A DNA stretch of 11,450 nucleotides from positions 1-11,450 of the forward strand of contig SWDL01000481.1 in the NCBI GenBank assembly GCA_005116795.1, in the 5' to 3' direction. Below are positions 6,469 to 11,450 of this stretch, piece by piece. The notes beneath the pieces were generated by a model. That model saw nothing but the letters and a program-made list of their open reading frames with translations. It did not search any database and was not told the origin of the DNA. A program made the position numbers and the translations under genes. Each line of letters begins with the position of its first letter. Positions within the stretch are counted from its first letter, which is position 1. Origin of the DNA: Nitrospira sp. (GTDB lineage: Bacteria; Nitrospirota; Nitrospiria; Nitrospirales; Nitrospiraceae).

Positions 6469-7454
6469 TCGACGTTCGCCGGATCACCAAGCGCTACGGA
6501 TCGCACACCGCCATCGAGAACGTGACGTTCTCCGTGGCGAAGGGCGAGGTCTTGGGGTTTCTCGGCCCGAACGGGGCCGGCAAGACCACGACGATGCGCA
6601 TCCTGACCTGCTTCCTCCCGGCCACCGCCGGCACGGCCCACGTGGCCGGCTTCGACTGCTTCGACCAGCCGATGGAAGTGAAACGGCGGATCGGCTATCT
6701 CCCCGAGAATCCCCCCCTGTACCACGAATTGACGGTCACGGAATATCTGACGTTCGTCGGAAGGCTCAAGGGGCTGCGGGGAGCCGACTTGACCCGGCAG
6801 GAGGATCGCGTCCTTGAACGATTGTCGCTGGGCCACGTGCGCGACCGTCTGATCGGAAACCTGTCGCGAGGGTACCGGCAGCGTGTGGGGCTGGCCCAGG
6901 CGCTCATTCATGATCCGCCTGTGCTGATCCTCGATGAGCCGACCGTCGGGCTGGACCCGAAACAGATCATTGAAATCCGCGAGCTGATCAAGAACCTGGC
7001 CGGGTCGCACTCCGTCATCCTAAGCACGCATATCCTGCCCGAGGCCACCGCCGTCTGCCAGCGCGTGGTCATCATCAGCGGAGGCCGCATCGTGGCGGAG
7101 GACACCCCCGAGCGCCTGTCGGCCCAGTTGCGGAAGTCCGAAAAGATCAGCGTCAGCCTCAAGACTCCGCCCGCGGATGCGCGCGATCGGTTGCGGGCCG
7201 TGGCCGGCGTGGTCGCGGTGTTCGAATCGCAGGAGCCAGGCGCCTTTGTGATTGAATGCGAACTCGGGCGGGACATCCGGGAAGACCTCGCGCGCATGGC
7301 CGTCACCAGCGGATGGGGCCTGCTGGAGCTGACATCGGTGTCGCTGACCCTGGAAGACGTGTTCCTCCATCTCACCCGGCACGAAGAGGGCATTGCCCAG
7401 GGCAGCCGGTTGGCCGGACCGACGGCCTCGTCCGCAGAGGAGACCTCCCCATGA
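6465..7454 (+). CDS. ABC transporter ATP-binding protein, GldA/NatA type
   Basis: A 329-residue cytoplasmic ATPase subunit that would power the membrane complex encoded downstream. Walker A GPNGAGKT is at 34-41, Q-loop region YLPENPPLY at 78-86, signature LSRGYRQR at 133-140 (the variant common in GldA and NatA-type export ATPases), Walker B LILDEP at 154-159 and the switch histidine in STHIL at 189. After the nucleotide-binding domain (to about 215) comes a C-terminal extension of about 110 residues ending with SLTLEDVFLHLTRHEEG, the usual tail of this subclass. The start is set by the normal N-terminus MIDVRRITKRYG; the ribosome binding site is weak. The stop overlaps the permease start by four bases (ATGA, 7451-7454). 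The family includes exporters and the Bacteroidetes gliding factor GldA, but gliding should not be inferred from this alone. Confidence 0.92.
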   Translation: MIDVRRITKRYGSHTAIENVTFSVAKGEVLGFLGPNGAGKTTTMRILTCFLPATAGTAHVAGFDCFDQPMEVKRRIGYLPENPPLYHELTVTEYLTFVGRLKGLRGADLTRQEDRVLERLSLGHVRDRLIGNLSRGYRQRVGLAQALIHDPPVLILDEPTVGLDPKQIIEIRELIKNLAGSHSVILSTHILPEATAVCQRVVIISGGRIVAEDTPERLSAQLRKSEKISVSLKTPPADARDRLRAVAGVVAVFESQEPGAFVIECELGRDIREDLARMAVTSGWGLLELTSVSLTLEDVFLHLTRHEEGIAQGSRLAGPTASSAEETSP

Positions 7455-8221
7455 GACCCGTCTATGCCCTCCTGGCCAAGGAACTGCGTTCCGCCTTTGT
7501 GTCGCCGATCGTGTATGTGGTCGGCGCGGTCTTCCTGCTGGTGTTCGGATTTCTGTCCTATGTCGCCGTCAGCGCCGCCAGTGCGCGGGCGATCCAGTTG
7601 ATGCAGATCCAGGGCGCCGCCGCCACCTTGAACCTGAACGACCTCGTGTTTCGACCGACGTTCCATAGCTCGGCGATCCTCCTCCTCTTGGTCGTGCCGA
7701 TCCTCACCATGCGGGTCTTCGCCGAGGAGCGGAAGTTACGCACCTTCGAGTTGCTCATGACCTCGCCCATCGGGCTGAACGAGATCGTGACCGCGAAGTT
7801 TCTTGGCGTCTACACCATCTTTCTTGCGCTGCTGGCGTTGACCGGGATCGTGCCCTTGATTCTGGCGGTCTACAGCAGTTTCGACTGGAACCCGGTGTTC
7901 ACCGGCTACCTGGGGCTGGCCCTGCTCGGCGGACTCTTCGTGGCCACCGGCGTGTTCGCCTCGGCGGTCACCGAGAATCAGATCGTGGCCGCCTTCCTGA
8001 GTTTCGGCATTCTCATCCTCTTCTGGCTGCTCGGCGCCTTCGGCTCCCTCCTGGGCGATACGCCGGCCGGAAACACAATCTCCTATCTCTCATTCATCGA
8101 ACACATTGATCGCTTCGTCCGCGGCCTGATCGACACCAAAGACCTGGTGTATTTCGTGAGCGGCATCGTCCTCATGCTGTTTCTGACCTATCGCGTCGTG
8201 GAGTCGCAACGATGGAAATGA
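7451..8221 (+). CDS. ABC transporter permease, GldF type (ABC-2 family)
   Basis: A 256-residue inner-membrane subunit with about six hydrophobic helices (roughly 18-40, 74-90, 118-141, 152-172, 177-198, 233-250). A conserved cytoplasmic coupling segment, VFAEERKLRTFELLMTSPI, lies at 89-107, characteristic of the ABC-2/GldF permease group. The start chosen is ATG 7451, overlapping the ATPase stop and preceded by GAGGAG (7437-7442) eight bases away. A longer in-frame opening back to 7256 is an Arg/Pro-rich shadow of the ATPase gene and is rejected. The end overlaps the next gene by 10 bases. It would form the membrane channel with the upstream ATPase; the substrate is unknown. Confidence 0.9.
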   Translation: MRPVYALLAKELRSAFVSPIVYVVGAVFLLVFGFLSYVAVSAASARAIQLMQIQGAAATLNLNDLVFRPTFHSSAILLLLVVPILTMRVFAEERKLRTFELLMTSPIGLNEIVTAKFLGVYTIFLALLALTGIVPLILAVYSSFDWNPVFTGYLGLALLGGLFVATGVFASAVTENQIVAAFLSFGILILFWLLGAFGSLLGDTPAGNTISYLSFIEHIDRFVRGLIDTKDLVYFVSGIVLMLFLTYRVVESQRWK

Positions 8222-9741
8222 GCCGCATGGCCTCCACGCTCGGAATCCTGGGGGGCGGACTGGCCCTGGCCGGACTCGTCGCCTACACCCTGGCTCCTCA
8301 GATGCTGTGGCTCGTCACCTTGTGTGAAGTCCTCGCGCTGGGGTGCCTCATCGTCTTCTTCGTGACCCACTTCGAAACGTTCAAGGCCTTCTCCGTCCGT
8401 CGATCGACCAAGCTGGGGCTCAACAGTGCGCTGATGGTGCTGTTGGTCGTCGCCATCCTGATCATCGTCAATTTCCTGTCCACACGCCACACGGCCCGAT
8501 GGGACCTCTCTGAGACCCAACATTTCACGCTGGCGCCTCAAACGCTCAAGATCTTGCGCGGGCTTCCCCAGGAGGTGAAGGTCACGGTGTTTGCCCAGGA
8601 GCGAGGCCCGTCGATCGGGACGTACCGCGATCTGCTGGACAGCTACAAAGCCGTCACCGAGAAGCTCAAAGTGGAGTATATCGATCCTGACCGGCGGCCC
8701 GGCGTCGCGCGCCAATACGGCATCACGCGGGTGGATACGGCGATTCTTGAAAGCGGACCCAACTCGACCCGCATCAGCGCGCCGTCCGAAGCGGAATTGA
8801 CCAGCGCGATGATTCGTGTCTCCAAGGAGACGAAGAAGCGCATCGTGTTTCTGGAAGGACATGGCGAGCGGAGCATTCAAGATCGGGAGCGCACGGGGCT
8901 CTCCATCGCCAAAGAGGCCCTGGAGAAACAAAGCTACGACGTGGGGACGCTGTCGTTGCTTCAAGAAACGGCCGTGCCGGCCTCGACGGCCGCGCTGGTG
9001 CTCGCCGGTCCGAAGCGACCCGTGACCAAAGACGAACAAACCCGCTTGAACACCTACGTGACGGGCGGGGGCAGCCTCCTCATGCTCCTCGATCCGGACG
9101 CCCGGACCGAACTGGATGCCCTGCTCACACAGTGGGGCATTGAAGCGGGGCGCGGGGTCCTCGTCGACCTCCAAGACAGGCTCGCGCAAGGGGATCTCAC
9201 GGCCCTGCTCATTCGGACCTTCACCGAACACGAAATTACCCAGGATTTTTCCTACGCGGTGCTGTTTCCCGTTTCCCGCCATCTCTCGTTCAACGAGGAA
9301 CAGGGCAAGGAGTGGGACTATGTCCCGCTCGCGCGAACCTCCCCCCGGAGCTGGGCTGAAACCAACCCCCAGGGACGCGTGGTGCAGTACGATGAGAAGG
9401 AGGATGTGCAGGGTCCCCTCCCGCTCGCAGCCGCGCTGTCATGGAAAAAAGCGCCGGAAGAAGGGAAGACCCGTCCGGCTATCGTGATCGTGGGAAACTC
9501 TTCCTTTGCAAGCAACGCCTACGTGAACTATCCCGGCAATACGGATTTTTTCCTCCATGCCGTCGGCTGGTTGGCGGAAGAGCGCGACTTGATGTCCATT
9601 GCGCCGAAAGAGCCGGCCTTTCGCCCGTTCATCCCCAATCCCGCCCAGGAGCGAACCCTGCTGTACGTGCAAGTGCTGGCCCTTCCCGCCATCACGCTCT
9701 TCTGGGGACTGTCCATGTGGCGGCGACGCCGCCGGCTGTAA
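8212..9741 (+). CDS. GldG-type auxiliary protein of an ABC transporter (membrane-anchored, periplasmic)
   Basis: A 509-residue protein with three N-terminal hydrophobic segments (about 10-28, 32-51, 68-89), a large soluble domain, and one C-terminal helix (483-503) ending in RRRRRL, which should face the cytoplasm. The soluble domain matches the GldG/ABC_transp_aux family: WDLSETQHFTLAPQT (97-111), YIDPDRRPGVARQYG (156-170), FLEGHGERSI (213-222), a LLDPD strand end near 292-296, and near the C-terminus VGNSSFASNAYVN followed by PGNTDFFLHAVGWLAEE. Members partner GldA/GldF-like subunits and are thought to bind something in the periplasm. The start could be ATG 8212 (GTGGAG eight bases upstream) or ATG 8218, which makes a four-base ATGA overlap with the permease stop. 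I keep 8212. Confidence 0.88.
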   Translation: MEMSRMASTLGILGGGLALAGLVAYTLAPQMLWLVTLCEVLALGCLIVFFVTHFETFKAFSVRRSTKLGLNSALMVLLVVAILIIVNFLSTRHTARWDLSETQHFTLAPQTLKILRGLPQEVKVTVFAQERGPSIGTYRDLLDSYKAVTEKLKVEYIDPDRRPGVARQYGITRVDTAILESGPNSTRISAPSEAELTSAMIRVSKETKKRIVFLEGHGERSIQDRERTGLSIAKEALEKQSYDVGTLSLLQETAVPASTAALVLAGPKRPVTKDEQTRLNTYVTGGGSLLMLLDPDARTELDALLTQWGIEAGRGVLVDLQDRLAQGDLTALLIRTFTEHEITQDFSYAVLFPVSRHLSFNEEQGKEWDYVPLARTSPRSWAETNPQGRVVQYDEKEDVQGPLPLAAALSWKKAPEEGKTRPAIVIVGNSSFASNAYVNYPGNTDFFLHAVGWLAEERDLMSIAPKEPAFRPFIPNPAQERTLLYVQVLALPAITLFWGLSMWRRRRRL

Positions 9742-9750
9742 GGGGTGGCC

Positions 9751-11136
9751 ATGAGATCCTTTTGGCCGACTGCCGTTCTCGTGGGGATACTGGTCTCGCT
9801 GGCCGGCTACCTCTATGTTGTCGAGCTTCCCCAGGAGCGCACCAAGACTCTGGCCGAGGCCGTCGAGAAGAAGCTCCTGGCAATCGAGGAACGGGAGGTG
9901 ACCGGGCTGACCGTGCGGACCGGAACGACCGACGTCGTCCTGGCTCAAGCCGACGCCACGGCCTGGAAGGTCACCGCCCCCATCAAGACCGACGCCGACC
10001 CGCGCGAGGTGAGCAGCCTACTCAGAGCACTGGTCCTTGGAAAAGTTTCTCGGGTGATCGAAGAGCGCGCGACCGCCCTGGAGGCCTTCGGCCTGGAAAA
10101 GCCTGCGGCGGTCATCACGCTCCACGCCGGCGCTCGAACGGAAAGCCTCACCATCGGCGACAGCGGCCCCCTTTCCAATACGCTCTATGCGATGCGCGCC
10201 TCCGACAAGAAGGTGCTCCTGACCGACCTCGCCCCCAAGGACGTCCTGAACAAGACGCTCCAGACCTTTCGGCGAAAAGATATCGTGCGGTTCGATCAGA
10301 ACAGGCTCGTGCGCGTCCGGCTGGTGACCTCCAAGAGCGAGATCCTGCTCGAACGAGCCGGAGAACCGCCTAAGGCCAAGTGGGCCATTAAGTTCCCCCT
10401 GGAGACGCGGGCCGATCAGATCGAAGTCCGCAGCCTGCTCCTGAAGCTCGATGACTTCAAAGCGCGGGGGTTCATCGACCCAGGCCCGGAGCACGAGGCC
10501 CTTCGGAAACAACTGACGGAACCGGCCGTCCGGATGACCCTGGAGGAAACCGGGGGCCTTGAGAAAACCTTGCGCCTCTTCCAACTTGATCCGGTCAGCG
10601 GCGAAGCCTATGCCGTCGGGCCGGCCGACGGGCCTATTTACCGGATCACTCCCGATGCCATTCATGATTTTTCCAAGGAGCTGTTTGCCTTGTTAGATAA
10701 GCGGCTTCTGGGGACCGATCGCGAGGAGATTGGATTTCTGAAGGTCAAGACGAGGGATGAAGAGTATACGCTGATCAATCAGACCGGCATGTGGGTGCTC
10801 GAAGAGAAGCCGACGGAGTCGCTCGACCAACAAAAAATTAACCTGTTCGTCAGCCGCGTGGTCGATCTCCCTGCAGAGTTGCGAGTCATCAAAGGCGGGG
10901 TTCCCCTGGCGCCTTATGGCCTTCACGCCCCCACGGCGGAATTCACGGCCCTGGGGAAAGACGGGAAGGAGCGAGGACGCATGAGCCTCGGCGCCAAAGC
11001 CGGAGGGCTGGTCTATGCCATGGGCCAGGGCCTCAGCGGAATCTACCAAGCCCGGGCCGATATCCTCACGCAGATCCCCGCCAAATCTGAACTCATGGCC
11101 GGACCGGCCAAGAATACGGGTTCGCCGCCACAGTAG
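9751..11136 (+). CDS. DUF4340 membrane-anchored protein
   Basis: A 461-residue protein with an N-terminal signal anchor (about 5-25) and an otherwise soluble, probably periplasmic body of the DUF4340 family. Members usually sit directly after GldG-type genes, as here. The body looks like three diverged repeats, at about 50-178, 185-320 and 326-445. Each has a Trp-containing strand (WKVTAPIKTDAD, WAIKFPLETRAD, WVLEEKPTESLD) followed by a helix. The first and third carry a GL..P motif (FGLEKP, YGLHAP), and all three have a YAM/YAV strand. I prefer ATG 9751, with AGGGG (9741-9745) five bases before it; GTG 9745, two codons earlier, overlaps that site. The gap from the GldG stop is nine bases. 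The role is presumably in the same complex, but no biochemical activity is known to me. Confidence 0.85.
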   Translation: MRSFWPTAVLVGILVSLAGYLYVVELPQERTKTLAEAVEKKLLAIEEREVTGLTVRTGTTDVVLAQADATAWKVTAPIKTDADPREVSSLLRALVLGKVSRVIEERATALEAFGLEKPAAVITLHAGARTESLTIGDSGPLSNTLYAMRASDKKVLLTDLAPKDVLNKTLQTFRRKDIVRFDQNRLVRVRLVTSKSEILLERAGEPPKAKWAIKFPLETRADQIEVRSLLLKLDDFKARGFIDPGPEHEALRKQLTEPAVRMTLEETGGLEKTLRLFQLDPVSGEAYAVGPADGPIYRITPDAIHDFSKELFALLDKRLLGTDREEIGFLKVKTRDEEYTLINQTGMWVLEEKPTESLDQQKINLFVSRVVDLPAELRVIKGGVPLAPYGLHAPTAEFTALGKDGKERGRMSLGAKAGGLVYAMGQGLSGIYQARADILTQIPAKSELMAGPAKNTGSPPQ

Positions 11137-11142
11137 ACCCCT

Positions 11143-11352
11143 CTCCACCATCTCCGCAACGTGCAGCCTATCCATGTCGCGGCTTATATCGAAGAACTGC
11201 AACAGCGGATCGCGGCGCCTTCGGTCAAGGTGCAGCTCGCCGCCATCCGCATGCTCTTCGATTGGCTTGTCCTGGGTCAGATCGTGCCCACCAACCCCGC
11301 GAGCGTGGTTCGTGGGTCGAAATATGTCGTGAAGAAAGGCAAAACTCCACTG
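11143..11352 (+). pseudogene. Tyrosine recombinase (phage-type integrase) remnant, core-binding domain
   Basis: Seven bases after the DUF4340 stop, and in the same frame, the sequence reads LHHLRNVQPIHVAAYIEELQ, then PSVKVQLAAIRMLFDWLVLG, then NPASVVRGSKYVVKKGKTP. This is the SAM-like N-terminal core-binding domain of XerC/phage-type integrases, which ends in a NPA..VRG..…VVK.GKTP linker before the catalytic domain. The first 30-50 residues and an initiating ATG with a ribosome binding site are absent. After about 11352 the frame stays open but no longer looks like an integrase (no L.xxE..LL motif). The catalytic RHRY residues are missing. It is therefore a fragment, most likely a recombination scar. 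Confidence 0.75.
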
Positions 11353-11395
11353 CCCTCCTCAGATTGCGTCGACATCTCCTCCGTCTTACTTCCCA

Positions 11396-11450
11396 CTATT
11401 GCTCCGTTTCAGAAAGAAATGCCTGTGAGCCACATTCCTTGCACTTACTC
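11396..11450 (-). CDS. Possible C-terminal end of a protein with a CxxC pair, cut by the right edge
   Basis: The minus strand is open from the right edge to TAG at 11398-11396, reading SKCKECGSQAFLSETEQ. CKECG is the kind of CxxCG knuckle found in zinc ribbons. Only 17 complete codons are visible, so this may be chance. The converging integrase scar would explain why the DNA between the two is not clearly coding. Confidence 0.2.
   Translation of the reverse strand, partial: SKCKECGSQAFLSETEQ

Noticed and set aside
7256..7450. 65-residue N-terminal extension of the permease
   Set aside because: It is an Arg/Pro/Gly-rich out-of-frame reading of the ATPase gene. The ATG at 7451 has a good ribosome binding site and the usual family N-terminus.
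8188..9282. 364-codon minus-strand ORF opposite the GldG-type gene
   Set aside because: It is a high-GC antisense shadow; the plus frame carries the GldG family motifs and fits the operon.
9441..10373. 310-codon plus-strand ORF spanning the GldG/DUF4340 boundary
   Set aside because: It is Arg/Pro/Gly-rich and out of frame with two well-supported genes.
6465..11136. Gliding motility machinery
   Set aside because: GldA/F/G-like subunits occur widely in non-gliding bacteria, and no other gld genes are visible.
1..11450. CRISPR array, tRNA or rRNA genes
   Set aside because: I saw no regularly spaced repeat and spacer pattern, and no cloverleaf or rRNA-like sequence, on reading through.

Overview
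This is a bacterial chromosomal window, probably Gram-negative. The reasons are high GC, Shine-Dalgarno-led genes, and a membrane complex whose auxiliary subunits have long periplasmic domains. Gene content and codon style resemble environmental lineages such as Nitrospirota, but nothing in the sequence proves that.

Left part (1-2526), an eroded accessory or defence-type island. It opens with a partial minus-strand gene encoding a proline/glutamate-rich segment, which has no normal start codon at its upstream end. Divergent to it is an intact 577-residue ATPase with an OLD-like layout: an ABC-type AAA core followed by a TOPRIM-like C-terminal domain. Four bases after its stop lies a collapsed gene. 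Its first 36 codons match the N-terminus of type III restriction-modification methylases (Mod), then it breaks off and ends in an 18-codon tail in another frame. A small conserved-looking ORF follows, killed by a frameshift and a nonsense codon. No restriction subunit is present, so the ATPase appears to be the only intact survivor.

Middle part (2527-6143, minus strand): a two-gene operon of a 925-residue SNF2-family helicase followed by a SWIM zinc-finger protein. This pairing recurs in bacteria. The upstream region carries a perfect 13-bp inverted repeat (REP-like).

Right part (6283-11136, plus strand): a tight four-gene operon behind a very good sigma70-type promoter. It encodes an ABC ATPase (GldA/NatA type), a six-helix permease (GldF type), a GldG-type membrane-anchored periplasmic auxiliary protein and a DUF4340 membrane-anchored protein. 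The genes overlap or nearly touch, so they probably form one complex; its substrate is unknown. A short ORF in the leader ends in an ATGA overlap with the first gene.

Right edge (11137-11450): an in-frame remnant of a tyrosine recombinase core-binding domain directly follows the DUF4340 stop. After it comes a possible minus-strand C-terminus with a CxxC pair.

Mobile or defence debris therefore flanks two intact operons. The most notable items are the orphan OLD-like ATPase with its decayed type III R-M neighbours, the leader ORF, and the integrase scar. I found no tRNA, rRNA or CRISPR array.
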